DNA from: Gordius sp. MW1
Taxonomy: Eukaryota > Nematomorpha > Gordioida > Gordea > Gordiidae
Direction: 5' to 3'
NCBI GenBank assembly: GCA_964036665.1
Contig: OZ038528.1
Coordinates: 992,001-1,056,000 of the forward strand
DNA: 64,000 nucleotides
Below, one piece after another: positions 38,866 through 51,290 of the stretch. The position numbers were made by a program, and so were the translations under genes. Every line of letters begins with the position of its first letter. Position 1 is the first letter of the stretch. The notes under the pieces were generated by a model. The model ran no database searches, was not told where the DNA came from, and saw only the letters and a program-made list of their open reading frames with translations.

Positions 38866-41800
38866 TTACAAACACGATTTAAACTTTTTATGATACGACT
38901 TTAAAAGACGATTCAATTTATATCTTCGATCATAACTTCCCATTTTGCGTTTAGGATTTTTAACACAATCTGAAGTCGACGATCCGAATAAATGTTCCAG
39001 AAACATGGATTTATCGAGCGGCCCTTGCATTTTTGCTGGAGTTTTATCAGAATTTTTAACTATAGATTGATAAGCTTTTTCCGCTTGTGCGTTGAAATGG
39101 TCAGAGTTTGGATCTTTGTTAGCCTTGTACAATTCTTTCACGAAAGCTTTAACCGATGAATCGTAGTGTTGAGTGAGGAGAGTATGACATTCCCACAGGG
39201 AACTGTTTTGTGCTTGACAAAAATCGGGGTCCATAATTGACATGAGGTATATTCCATCGCTACCCGCCCTCTCGGTTTCAAACAGGTTAAAGCAGCCCGG
39301 GAAAGTCTTGTTATAAATTACCATACACATAAAAAACTATCAGCTTTACAAAATATTTATTTTCCAATTAAATTAATAGAATTTTACTAATACACTTAAG
39401 AGCTTTGTAAATAATTGAGTAATATAATTAAAAGTGAAAAGACTCGTTAACTACATCGACAAAGATTGTTGACTTTAAATGATATTAAATTAAGGCAAAA
39501 AATACACAAATCAGAATCATAAGGTTGTCCCACTTCGATTTAGTTCAAATGTTGGATCAAGTTCTTTAAATTGAAGAACCGTATCCCCAAAATATAAAAA
39601 AAACTAATTAAACTTTTACCATGTAGTATTGTTATTCTAAAAATTTCTCAAATTTTCCAGTCCAACATCAAACTTCGCAAAAACTATTTATCACATAAAC
39701 CTAAAGTCTTAATATTTGTCGATCAACAACTTTTTCTCATGTTTTTTAAGGTCGCTATGCTGTAATGGATATTATGCCGATGGCAAAACAAACATTTTTC
39801 AAGATTAAAACGTATACATACAATATGCGATGCCAAAAAACTGCTGCCCTCTCTTACTCTCAGCAATTTATGGATGAGGCATTGAAATATGGTGCAGTGT
39901 GTGGTGAGTTTATCCTTAAACCTTCGAACATCGGGGTCAAAAACAGTGTTAGGGGCCTGGGTTAGAGTGAGCAAAGCGAGTCTTTTGATGAAAGCACAAA
40001 CCCTATCGGTAGATAAGTGTTTGTGCCGTTGAACGAAAGCCACTTCGAAGCATTTAGCGATGAGCAAGCACTCATCAACAGCGTATATGTTGTTGTCTTG
40101 GCAGTTCGGAGCAGTGCTTTCGCTGAAAATGTGTTTTACTCCTTTCACTTCTAGATGGTCGTCGTCGTCTTCGTTTAGAGGGGGAAGTGGTGAGAGGATT
40201 TGGTAGAAGAGACGATAAAAACGCGTTAAATCTATGTTGAATCCCACTTGCAGCTGGCCCGTCAAGATGGAAAACGCCGTCACTATGGCGTGTAATTTAT
40301 CAACCCTACCCGTCGCCTATTTCGTGCATTTAAACACGTAAAACAAATTGTAAATAGGAGGATAATTAATACTAATGTATCGTAATGCAAATGTTAGGCA
40401 TCAAAACTAATTGTGACACGGATCTTATTACACGGTAGTGACTCAATAGAAAGCCAAATTAAATCCAGTAGTAGAGTATTTATCTTTAGCTCCCATGTTG
40501 AAAAATAACCTGATAAACCAAAGCAAATTCAGCCTTTTGGGGAGTAAAATAGTTTGTGACTATTGAGCAAAAAAATTACATCGGAGGTTGCCAGGTCGTA
40601 GAGGCTTAATATGAGATCGTGGAAGAACTCAACATTGATAAGGTGAGAAAAGGTGGACAAACCCTTGAGAACGGAAGAGAGGAGTCGTTTGCTACAAGCT
40701 GTTTGACTTATGGGCCCTCTGACGTGGCTATCTCGCAATATTTTAAAGTAGATGGTAAAGATGTAGGTGGCAATGGCTGTATCATTTTTGGCTCTGTCAT
40801 CTTTGGTGCGCACAGCTTCCGCTATTTCAAAATCTTTATTGAATCTTTCCATTGCTTTAGCCCTCTAAATATTAACATGATATTCATTTATTTATGTAAG
40901 TAATCACGTTATTTTAAATTAAATTAGGAAGGAATTCTTTTTATTGTACCATAGTATATTAACAAAAATTGCATCTTGATGATTACTATTAATATATTTA
41001 GAAATTATAAAATATTTATTGCGGTTTGTTTATAATTTAATTAAAAAGTATACTCAAACTGCCATCTAGGGACGATTTTAATAGAGACTAATGTCTAGAT
41101 TAGTTAAATATATACCTATTCCGCTTAGAAATGTGATTATAAAATTAACTATGACATACTCATGAGCTCTAATAAGAGCAAAAACAGTATATGTCTCATA
41201 TTTATCTTGTTGAATTAAGACTATATATATATTAAAATAAATGACATAAATATATATTAAAAACCCTTTACCTTTAATTCATTTCTAGATGGAGGCTTTT
41301 TGTTGCCTTTAGAATCTTTCTTAGACATTTTATCATTACTATAAGGTTTATTAATTTCCTCAATTCTCAAGGCCAAAAATGCATCTATAACCTAAAAGCA
41401 ATTTTAATTATGAAATGGCCATAATAATAATTGAATTACTTCAGCTCTGACTACATAATTTTTCTTTCTGGTGACTTGATTAATGTTTCTAACAATTTCA
41501 ACAGATAAATCTCCACCTTCATCAATTAGAAATATGTTTTCCACGGTATTACATGCCATAAGAGCAACCTAAACATGAATGGGCACAAAATAGTATATTA
41601 GTATACATATATAAAGCTTAAAATAAAATCAAAATCTTGTGCAAAACAAAATATAATTTGACTTGATAACTCTAACCCACTAACTTCTTATGTGTAAATT
41701 ATTAAGCCTATTAAATGTTAACTCATTTGGCAAGAATATTAAAGTCTTATGGTATTTTAGCAATACCTCAACTTAAACTGAAATAAGGTTAAATTAAAAA

Positions 41801-42881
41801 TGAAATTTACCTGTACTAGTAGTTAAATAAAAAAATTATCAAACCAATTTGTTTTTATAACAAAGAATAATTTACAGGAACAAAAAATTATATATTTTCT
41901 TAAATTATATGGCAATAATATACTTCATCATATTTGTGGTTTAAAAAGGGAACCAGTAATTTGACTAAATCTTCACTGAAATTAAAATGTGGCTTTGAGA
42001 TAAGCAACTCTTTGCATGTTGCAATAATAATCAAAATAAGACATTTATTGGACAAATTGTTTTTTGATTCTAATAAATTATAAGAAATATACAATAAAAC
42101 TCACTAATTAAGGCTAATAGACAATTTATAAATTTCTTGTAGAGTTTCATTAAGTTGTCTTCAAAAGACCTTACTTTTCTTGTCTCTTTTGTAGCTAATT
42201 GCTTTTTTTCAATTTCCGTTGGTGGCCTTATACTATATCCAGGAATTATATCCTTGAATATTTCGGTTAAGGTAGCAATAATTACTGGAAAAGCATGCAC
42301 ATTCTGACTCTGGTCTTTAAGTATGTTTTCATTTTGGACAAGTAATGATATTATTTTATTTAACTTTACAACCTAAAACAAAATAACTTATTTAAAATAT
42401 TATATTACATGATCATCAGGGTTTGCAATTATTGAATTAGCAAGACTTGCAAGAAAATTTTTGAATTCAAATTCATTTTCAAATTTAATAGCATTTTTGA
42501 TATGGTTTTTAGGTTTTATTGGACTATTTTGTAAATATTGTTCATTAACACAATCATCATCATCTTCAATCTTTTTAGGAATTCTTTGAAACCTTGGAAT
42601 AAGCTTTCCATCTTCCTTAATTGGCAACAAATATTTCATATTTTCAGTCTCAGCCTTAGGTGTCCATAGCTTTTTTTCACATTCTAAAATGTCATATTCC
42701 CCTTCTTTTGCCCTATTGAAATTTACAAATTTGATATAGCATAATACTTTGACATATAACAAAGATCATTGTCATCTTCATAGATGTTTTGGATATAATC
42801 GATTTCGGCCTCTTCATCGGTTGAGCTTTCATAAATAGTTTTTGGTTTAACCAATTTTTTTAATTTGCTTTTCTTTTTCAT
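38866..42881 (-). CDS. NOC3L: Nucleolar complex protein 3 (NOC3)
   Basis: Complete, 759 aa in nine exons with every junction in phase: 42754-42881, 42409-42712, 42105-42372, 41924-42069, 41440-41568, 41272-41391, 40580-40864, 39858-40316, 38866-39306. Several introns are 32-48 nt. NOC3 acts in the nucleolus in pre-60S ribosome maturation and export, with NOC2, and in replication licensing. Marks: Lys-rich acidic N-terminus; MKYLLPIKEDGKLIPRFQR; the NOC3 signature DIIPGYSIRPPTEIEKKQLA; KPHFNFSEDLVKLLVPF; HLINVEFFHDLILSLYDL; CBF/Mak21 region with FNIDLTRFYRLFYQIL and CAFIKRLALLTLTQAP; C-terminal MDPDFCQAQNSSLWECHTLL. Length is close to the human protein (about 800). The last residues are very basic, typical of nucleolar proteins. 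Confidence 0.96.
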
Positions 42882-44565
42882 TTAACTTCGACTGCAACTT
42901 ATTACAATCGATAGCTAATTGTTACCCTTACGGCCTTTCGCCCGTGGGTATACATATATTATTTGTCACAATTTATGGTGTAATCTCGCACTAGACTAGA
43001 CTCCAAACCAACCCTACCAGTAACGCATAATTTAAGTACAAATGTATCTCTAATTTAGTTTTTTTTTTAAATTCACCCCCTCCCTGTCTTTTCCTGATCA
43101 CTCATGTATTTATTCCCTAACAAAGATTCTTTGGGTGTATGAGGCTTTTCAATTGGCCCGTATTCTTGACATCATTCGCCATCTACTTGGAATTTTCCAT
43201 CACTCTCACATTTGGGGGCGATTTAGCCTTATTAAGTGTATTTCATACTTAAAATATCCTCTTAGCCTATACTATACTATACTGGACTCCCAAAACATGT
43301 TATACAATAATTAAATAGTGCATATATTCCAGTTTCCTACAATTTCTTGTTGCTCTGTATCTAAGAAAGGTTATTATCCTTTCTAATATTATTAAGATCC
43401 ACTCTCGAATCCGTTTTATACAAAATATTGATTCCTCAAGTGTTGTAACAAATGCTATTTACAATTTTAAAAACTCTACAAATAAAAATATTTTATTTAT
43501 TAAAGAGATAGACTTAAAATTTTAACATTCGTATTTCTAAACAAAAATAATTAATTTATTAAGGCGATAGTAATAAAATATTAACATTCGGATTTCTACT
43601 ATGAGCGCATCAGCCATGTTTATCACGACTATGATTATAATTTTGCTGATATACATTCACCCCATCTTTTTAATTGTTTATTTACCATTTTATTCGTTAC
43701 AGAGATGTATGGTCCACAATTAATGTCTAGACCATAACCATATATACAAAGCCGAAAGCAATCGCTGGTACTTTTTGATTGAAGAGTTTTGATGTTTCGC
43801 GCAGATCGATTCCCCTAGTTTATATTTTAATGGTACCACGTTAGCATTTTTAGATAATATATTACAGTTCCTCTTTCATTTTGGGTTGAATGATCTATCC
43901 GTTAGATATTTAATTTACTATAGGACAAAGTGTCATTTGTCGATATCAGCAACCTGTGTTCCACAAAACAAAAATTTTGTTCCAGTTCCATTTCATATGG
44001 CGAAAATGAATACCCGTCAGAGTAGCAGAATGATGAAAAAGTAGCAGAATTTTTTTTTAGATAATCAAGATATTAGAATTAAAACTCAAATGGGGAGGGA
44101 AACTCTGATGTATTCCTAATTCTAACCCTAACCTTATACTGTTTAATTATAGGTTAAAACTTAAATTCTATGTTAAATCCTGACCAATCTTGATGAATTC
44201 TGACCAATTTGGCTGCTATTTTTCTGCTACTTTGACCGGGTGCCAGCGAAAATATATCAATTAAACATAGTAATAATTTGCTATTTTAAATCCTTAGTTA
44301 GTTTCCCAAATATACGTGTTGCCCATTCCTTATTACAATTTGGGTAGGTATCCTTATCGGATGGGTGGCATAATATGTAGCAATGTGTGAAACATTCGTT
44401 GACGACCTAACTTATTAATGTAATCCTCAGGACTCTTTCTTGTTATTATTTCAACAATAAGACGCAAATATTCCCTTTGACAAACTTTCCTTAAAGCGCT
44501 AAAAGATCGTAGTAAAAGACAAGTAATCTTGTTTTATTTAATGCCTTTTAGTTTTCATCGTATTT
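42882..44565. other. Intergenic
   Basis: Upstream of NOC3. No gene. Contains a TIR element at about 44014-44240 and is otherwise AT-rich. Confidence 0.5.
44014..44240. mobile_element. TIR element with GTCAAAGTAGCAG ends
   Basis: cccGTCAGAGTAGCAGAATGA on the left, tTCTGCTACTTTGACCGGG on the right. The body has actcaaatggggagggaaa and ctaaccctaaccttata, both found reversed in the copy at 51112-51290. Two clear copies in the window define the family. Confidence 0.8.
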
Positions 44566-46633
44566 GTGACGTTTTAGACATTTGAGACATCAAGTAACGA
44601 ATTAAATTTATACGTCGAATTAGAGTTACCATTATTCTTCTATCCATCGCATTTGGAATTATCAACATCCGCATTACCTTTTTACACATTCGGCATAACT
44701 TTAATATCCTCTTTCAGTTAATCTCGCTATTCATTCGTATTATGTATATTGTATGTGTGAAATAAAGTTTATAACCTACCCTTACTTCTAGACAACCATC
44801 ATACATAATATTGGCCCCGACGTGATTCACTAAAGAAGCTCCGGACATTTCTTGGAATAATAAATTTCTAATGTAGATTTTTACCCGGAATTTCCCGAAC
44901 CCTTCAACCTCTAACCGATCTGCTGAAGAGATCCAAAAAGTCCGTAACCTGCAACGACGTTCAGGTCAAGGCGTTTGAATAAGCAAAAGCAGCATTAGTG
45001 AATTTTACCACACTAACCTTTTTGAATACGGACCCCCTCACAAAAATCACACTAACCACCGATGCATCAGACGCGGTCGGAGCAGTTTTGGAGCAAACCA
45101 TTTCGGACAAGGTATACCCATCTAAAACAGCTAATTCCTATCCCAGGATCAGAGTGTAAAGTTCTTTGTGATCTTTCAACCACCAAACCCCGACCGGTAT
45201 TACCTGAAACACTCCAAAGGAAGGTTTTCGATCACTTTCATGCTTTTTTTCACCCTGGCATACGAGCGACAAGCAAACTGATTTCAAGAGTGTATGTGTG
45301 GCCTTCGATGAACCAAGACGTTAGAAATTGGGCTAAGTGTTGTTTAAATGCCAACTAAACAAAGTTCATAAACACACTATAACGACGCCCGGGACTTTCG
45401 CACAACCAGACGCAAGATTCTCACACATATAAGTCGATTTAGTTGGACCACTACAACCTTCAAACGGTTTTACACATATTTTGACAGCAATCGATCGTTT
45501 CTCGAGATGGCCCATAGCCATTCCACTCAAAGAAACATCTACCGAAGAGATCGCTTCCAAGCTAATTGAAAGTTGGATAGCCAATTATGATGTCCCAAGT
45601 ACAATTACTACCGACAGAGGATCGCAGTTTCAATCAGGACTTTTCAGACAACTATCCAAACACTAGGATGTAGGCATATAAAAACCACTGCCTATCACCC
45701 ATCCGCCAACGGACTCGTGGAACGCTTTCACAGACAATTAAAGGCATCTCTAAAAGCCACTGAAAAAATCAAATGAAGTGAAGTTCTTCCACTCGTGTTA
45801 CTTGGTATCCGTGCCACAATCAAGGAAGACATTGGACTAACACCATCCGAACTCGTATATGGAACCAACATAAGACTGCCTGGAGTGGAGACTATTTTCT
45901 ACATCGACCTGAAACCAACCAACAACCGGAAATGCAACTGCATAACTATGTAGACAAACTAAGAAAGGCAATGATGGCAATACCGTACCCCATACCGCAA
46001 CACCACCGGAAAACTAAAGAGCAGGTTAGTCAAGTTCTGTTAGAAACTTCTCATGTTTTTGTCAGAAACGACAAAGTTCGCAGGCCACTCACCTCACCGT
46101 ACGACGGGTCGTTTAAAGTGTTAAAACGCGAACCAAATACTTCGTCATAGAAAAAAATGGTAAAAGAGATTCAGTCTCAATTTACATATTAAAACCCTGC
46201 CATCTAATTAGAGAGGAGCCATTTTTACAGATTGCAGACGAAACTCAAGCTGAAGCAACGACCCAAAAAGCGGAAAAACCAGCCAACTAGAAAGGGTAGA
46301 AAAGTCCATTGGCCGAAAATCTGCGTGAATACATCACATAAGTTTTAGCCAATTTTTACCGACATGTTTGAAACCTTAAATATGTCTGGAAGGGGAGTAT
46401 TGTAGCATTTTAGACATTGGCGACATCAAGTAACGAATTGGATTTTTACGTCGAATTGGAGTTACCATTATTCTTCTATCCATCGTATTTGAAATTATCA
46501 ACATCCGCATTACCTTTTTACACATTCGGCATAACTTTAAAATCCTCTTTAATCTCGCTATTCATTCGTATTATGTATATTGTGTGTGTGAAATAAAGTT
46601 TATAACCTACCCTTATTTCTAGACAACCATCAT
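44566..46633 (+). mobile_element. Ty3/gypsy LTR retrotransposon, internally deleted
   Basis: Direct LTRs at about 44566-44803 and 46401-46633 share atttacaccattcgg-type text (gacatcaagtaacgaatt, cgtcgaatt.gagttacc, gtgaaataaagtttataacc, tctagacaaccatcatac). Right after the 5' LTR, ttggccccgacgtgattcac is a tRNA-type primer-binding site. The interior is only about 1.6 kb: gag, protease and most of reverse transcriptase are missing. What is left is the end of RT (LQPLTDLLKRSKKS), the first part of RNase H (TTDASDAVGAVLEQ) and most of integrase. The two LTRs differ by point changes and a few-base indel, so insertion is not recent. Confidence 0.9.
45200..46150 (+). pseudogene. gypsy integrase, broken
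   Basis: Spread over several frames: HAFFHPGIRATSKLISRVYVWPSM (H2C2 zinc-binding region and linker), HIYVDLVGPL (first catalytic Asp), ILTAIDRFSRWPIAIPL, TITTDRGSQFQSGLF (second Asp), TAYHPSANGLVERFHRQLK (catalytic Glu), then the C-terminal region to about 46150. Stops or frame changes near 45359, 45480, 45666 and 45775 make it inactive. Confidence 0.88.
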
Positions 46634-46777
46634 ACATTATATATTGCATGTTAGAGGATGGGCTTGAAAAATGAATGAATAATTTGTTAAAATCAAGCTT
46701 AATTTTTATAAATAAAATGTAATAATAAATGTTCACTGCCCAAACATAAATTTGAATTTCTTAACAAGTTTTCTCTT

Positions 46778-47167
46778 ATGGCCAAGCCAAGACTAAACAG
46801 GATTTTAGGAGTGAAAAAGGATCGGCCCTTTGAGCTTATTATTGATAAATCTTATCAAAAATCCTTAAATCTTCACCTTAGGTATTGTGATTGTAAATTG
46901 TCTAATTTTATACTTGTGTATCCTGATTTTATTGTTTTGGTAAAAGGTTTTAAGTATGTGCCATAAACAATAAATTCTTATAAAAAATGATTAAATTAAC
47001 TTTATAAATTTAGTTTCGTTGCACATTTGGACATGAGAGAAGATCATAGGTTGCTTGGAATATTTATTAAAAAACGTAATCAATTGCTATTTCTACATCC
47101 TCTTTTAAAGTATAAAATCGTTATAAATTTTTTCGGATTATATACAATAAAGCGCACATATATATGA
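46778..47167 (+). CDS. Unknown two-exon protein, 109 aa
   Basis: Exons 46778-46953 (phase 2 out, donor AA|GTATGT) and 47014-47167 (acceptor ATTTAG), stop TGA. The intron is 60 nt. Exon 1 begins MAKPRLNRILGVKKDRPFEL and contains a CDCKLSNFILVYPDFIVLV segment; exon 2 reads FVAHLDMREDHRLLGIFIKK. I do not recognise the family. The frame is also open upstream of the ATG back to an AG at about 46769, so earlier exons may exist; the gypsy element ends only about 140 bp upstream and may have cut or displaced the 5' part. Could be a chance frame, but the matched splice phases argue for a real gene or gene fragment. Confidence 0.45.
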
Positions 47168-47474
47168 TTAATGTTGTGTATATAATATTTTTATATATTA
47201 ATATCGTTGAAGTGCAATATTTATTACTATTAGTGAATATTGTCTGCAATAAATCTATCACATTTAAAAATAGTGCTTATGTAAGTATTATGATAGTAAA
47301 GCTAAATAATTCATCTAAAGTAATATCAAATCAATAATAAATTTTTATGCCTTTAGAGAAACTCTATCACTTAGAACTCTTCACATGGTAGAATGGTAAA
47401 AATAGTGATAAGAAGGATGGTCTGGTTATTGATATTTAAAGAGTGGTGATCCTAAGACTGGACGCGGTGAGTGA

Positions 47475-48112
47475 TTATCCTACGAGTGTGACGCGTTTAC
47501 TGGTTTTTATAGAAGTACTGACGCGAGTAGTGGTTTTCCTAGGAGTGGTGACATGAAGAGTGGTTTTCGTAGGAGTTGTGGTATGTTTAGTGGTAATCAC
47601 TCGAGTGATGGGACGCGTAGTGCTTTTCTTAGCAGTGGTGGTAAGCCTAGTAGTAATTCTTGGAGTGGTACGACGGGGAGTGCTTTTCCTAGGAGTTGTG
47701 ATTTGCTTATTAGTAATCCTTAAAGTGGTGGCTCGACTAGTGATTTTCCTACGAGTTGTGGTGATCTTATGAGTGGTGGGACGAGTAATGCCAATTGTGG
47801 GAGCCGTGGGGTGTGCAGTAGGAATTCTGGGAGTTGCGGCATGAGCAGTGCTTATTTTTAGAGTATTTTTAGTGGTAACACGGGCAGTGGTAATCCTTGG
47901 AGTGATGGCTCGTGTATTATTAGGAGAGATATCAATTTTTCTAGTCGTATAATTCTTCTCTAACACTGCTGCATCAGCTATCATAAATTTTTTTTATAAA
48001 ATAACCATTTATAGAAAATGAATGAAGTTTTTTTAATTTAAAGAACAAGAAATATTAAAAAGCTACCTGCACACTTTAAAGTAGCAAGAACGAAAATTAA
48101 TCTAAAATTCAT
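47475..48112 (-). CDS. Secreted Thr-rich basic (mucin-like) protein
   Basis: Two exons: 48067-48112 (ATG, phase 1 out) and 47475-47977, giving 182 aa. Exon 1 plus the junction encode a likely signal peptide (MNFRLIFVLATLKCAADAAV). The mature part is dominated by Thr with Lys, Arg, Pro and Ile in short imperfect repeats such as TTPRKSTPRRTTPRITTR; there is almost no other complexity, no Cys after the signal region and almost no acidic residues. Thr/Pro density suggests heavy O-glycosylation; the high positive charge is unusual for a mucin and would suit a mucus, adhesive or gland-secretion role (inference). No homologue is recognised. The plus-strand frame at 47560-47772 is its antisense shadow. 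Confidence 0.7.
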
Positions 48113-49122
48113 GATAAAAACTGGTATTTAAAATGAAATTGTTTAGAATGATTTTTTATTACACCTAAATTTATATTGTCGCTGATTAAGTAGACTAATA
48201 GATCTATTACTTCGGCTAAATGTTGTTGATTGACCTAACTGATTGCTTCAGGCGCGTAGCTAGCATCAATGGGGGGGGGGGGGGGAGAGGAAATTACAAC
48301 AACAAAAAGTACGCATTTATTTATATTATCAAGAAATAATAATTACAAATTTCATGTAAAAAGGTTCGATAGGCGGCAAAGTAAAGATTCGCAAAACATG
48401 GAGGACGGAGAGTTTTATGCAATTGATTGCAGGGGAGCTTAATTATTTTATAAAAAACTTTTTTTAATTAATTGGCCAATACAAACCAGTGGTGAAGGGA
48501 TTAAATATTGTCAAATTTGTACAATTTGTTTGGCTTTTAAGAAAATTTATAATATTAATAAGGTCAGAAGTGTGTTAAATAAAATAAAATTATATTAATG
48601 TCAATTAGCTTGAACAACGTTTCGTTTCTATCGTTCTACAGCTATGCTATATAATAAAACTAAAATGCTAAATTTGCACAGGTCAGAGTCTAAACTGTTT
48701 AATGCTTTTTATAACAAAATAGAAGTTTTGAGGAATATCCTTTTTTTCTCCTTATCAAATTATTATGAGGATATAATGATCTTTGACCACGAACCTTGAT
48801 AGATCAAAGACATGCTTGATTTGGTTGTTGTTTTTCATTAAATAATATGTTATGGTGGTACAAAATACTTCTTTTCTAAATTTATTAAGTGAAAATATAT
48901 CCCTTGAAGAGATGAGGGCTTCGGGGGCTGAGAAGATCAGGATTATGATTTAAATCGTTTTTGACTTGACCCTCAGAATAATGGCTGTCCACAAACCAGT
49001 ACTGATACTAATTTTACTTAAAGAGTCTGAATTTTAGTATACAGTTTATTCTAAACCTCATCATTTATGCCTTTTAGATGGTTTATCTCTGTTTAAGAGA
49101 CCATACTTTGCAGTTTTATTTA
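48113..49122. other. Intergenic
   Basis: No gene seen. Upstream flank of the Thr-rich gene. A fragment starting caggcgcgtagctagcatc with a 16-base G-run lies at 48250-48290; it matches the end of the element at 52028. Confidence 0.5.
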
Positions 49123-49984
49123 TCTATATATATAAAAATGTAACTCCGTTTTCTTCAGCCTTTAATAACTCCTAAAGTTCTCGACCGATTGCCACCAAAT
49201 TTGGTCAGATTATTGCCTTAGCATCCTAGATGGTTTATATATACTTTTTATCGACCTGCGACAGCCGTAAACCTGTGTCTATACCGCCATCTAGCGGATT
49301 ATTTATACTACGTTTTTCGTACTTTATGGTTATGGTGCTACTTATTGTCTTAAACTCTTTTCCACGATTGTGTTAACTTTTTTGACTCAATTATTTACTC
49401 AACTACGCCCGTTTTTTCAAACATAAAGCAAATAAATATTTTCGATACCGTAAAACATCACCATTTTTTAAATAAATATAACGCGCGCTTTTAGTTCCCA
49501 CCTTTCGTGCTTTTTTGCTATTTTTATGAAGTTCGGTAATTAATTATAATTATAACTACCAAAAATTCACATATCTATACAGTCGAAACTTCTTAATCGC
49601 AAATCGGATTATAGCGAAAATCTTTTAATCGCGAAGTTAACCGCCATTTTGTTTTTTTTAAACGATAATATTAACAAGAACATCGTTTATTGACAAATCG
49701 CTTATAGCACTATATCGGATATTCACAAACATTTTCGAGGCCTTAAATCAACCAGATAATTATATAAAATATCGTTTTATTGCGAAGCATAAGAAATGAA
49801 TATTGAATATAATGTACATATACTTTTATTTCTATCGTTTAGTTTATCGTTATGGTGCTACTTATTGTCTTAAACTCTTTTCCACGATAGCTTTGTCATT
49901 TGTGTCTTAATTTTTTAATCAATATGTGCTGAAATACCTGATTCTAAACTAGATAAGGATTTTTACAAAATTGTTAGGAAAAAT

Positions 49985-50640
49985 ATGAAAAACGGCCCTG
50001 GCGGAACACTCAATCCAAAATCGCTATGCATGATAGACGATAAATGCTCAAAGCGATATCCTCTAGGCTTGGTATGCAACACAATCAGGGGCAATGATGG
50101 ATATCCTATGTACAAAGACGGTGGGAACGTGTTAGCCATACAACTTCGCAACTAAATCGTCGAAGTTATAACCGCTGGGCTGTTCCATATTGTTCTTTGC
50201 TATCAAAATTATGCAAAGCACACATCAATGTTGAATATTGTAACTCGGTTAAATCTATCAAATACGTTTTTTAGCACACTAACAAAGGTAGTGGTATGAC
50301 AAATTTTTACCGTTCAACCAGATAGCACTGCGAATAGATCGAGCCTTCATACCGATGAAATCGCTTAGTATCAGACTGGAAGATATATAAGCAGCAATGA
50401 AGCTATATGGCCTATTATACCCTTTCCTATACATGAACGCGGTCATGCTAGGATTCACGTAATTGTACATGTAGAAATGGGCAACGGATTTATTTCACAA
50501 ATGCAAATGCCACCAATCTGGCCTTAAATCCCCCAGATACAACGTTAATAGAGTTTTCAAGCTGTCAGGATGATGATTTTGCGCAAACTCTGCTATATTG
50601 CGAAGTGCTTACGTATTACACTGGAAATCGCGCGGCAGAT
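49985..50640 (+). pseudogene. Helitron Rep/helicase-like domain remnant
   Basis: Frame from 49986: MKNGPGGTLNPKSLCMIDDK, then CSKRYPLGLVCNTIRGNDGY and PMYKDGGN, the usual helitron-like N-domain text (C-x5-C-x2-RYP, DGYP-Y-R-x-D/G). After a frame change it continues with RRWAVPYCSLLSKL.KAHINV and EYCNSVKSIKY, where K-x-HINVE-x-C is the conserved part of the Rep domain, and later NATNLALNPPDTTLIEFSS and FAQTLLYCEVLTYYTGN. Stops and frame changes occur throughout. The Rep catalytic HUH region and the helicase motifs were not found. Confidence 0.78.
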
Positions 50641-51111
50641 CCTTTGAACGTCGCAAACACGAAAAGCGAGTAGCGGCCTGACATATTCAAAGATAATACG
50701 ATAGCACGACTATAAAATACACTATATATCTCAGTCTATATGAATGTTTCCTTATAAACATGATTAAAATAACGTTCGCGGTCCAACGTGTATCCATCAG
50801 TTAAAAGTGGTCACGTTGCACATTCCACTTTCCGCAGTGCATGCCTAGCCATTCTTCTATTAGATAATGATAATCAATGGTATGAATGAATTAGTGACGC
50901 GTGCCATACTTCACATCCAAAACAAATTCGTGCATTGTTTGCAATTATAATAAACTCCTGCTCTCCGTCATAACCCACCAATTTATGGAATCAAAATAAA
51001 GCAGACATGGCAGAATAGATCATTCTTCGGAATGGTCATGCTCATCCTAATATTAACATGGATCAAATGCTACAACTCTATAAAAAAAACCTTAGTTATT
51101 ATTGAAGATGG

Positions 51112-51290
51112 CACCCGGTCAAAGTAGCAGAAAAAAGCAGCCAAATTGATCAGATCAAGATTGGTCAGGAAGGTTAGGGTTAGGAGCACATCAAATTCCC
51201 TCCCCATTTGAGATTTAATTCTAATATATTGATAATCTAAAAAAATATTTTTCTGCTACTTTTTCATCACTCTGCTACTTTGACCCCGAT
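51112..51290. mobile_element. TIR element with GTCAAAGTAGCAG ends (nested)
   Basis: cccGGTCAAAGTAGCAGAAAA to TTTCATCACTCTGCTACTTTGACCC; reversed relative to 44014-44240 and shorter. Lies inside the Helitron, so it arrived after it or was captured by it. Confidence 0.8.

Noticed and set aside
47560..47772. Plus-strand hydrophobic Val-rich frame
   Set aside because: Antisense of the Thr-rich repeats of the 47475-48112 gene.
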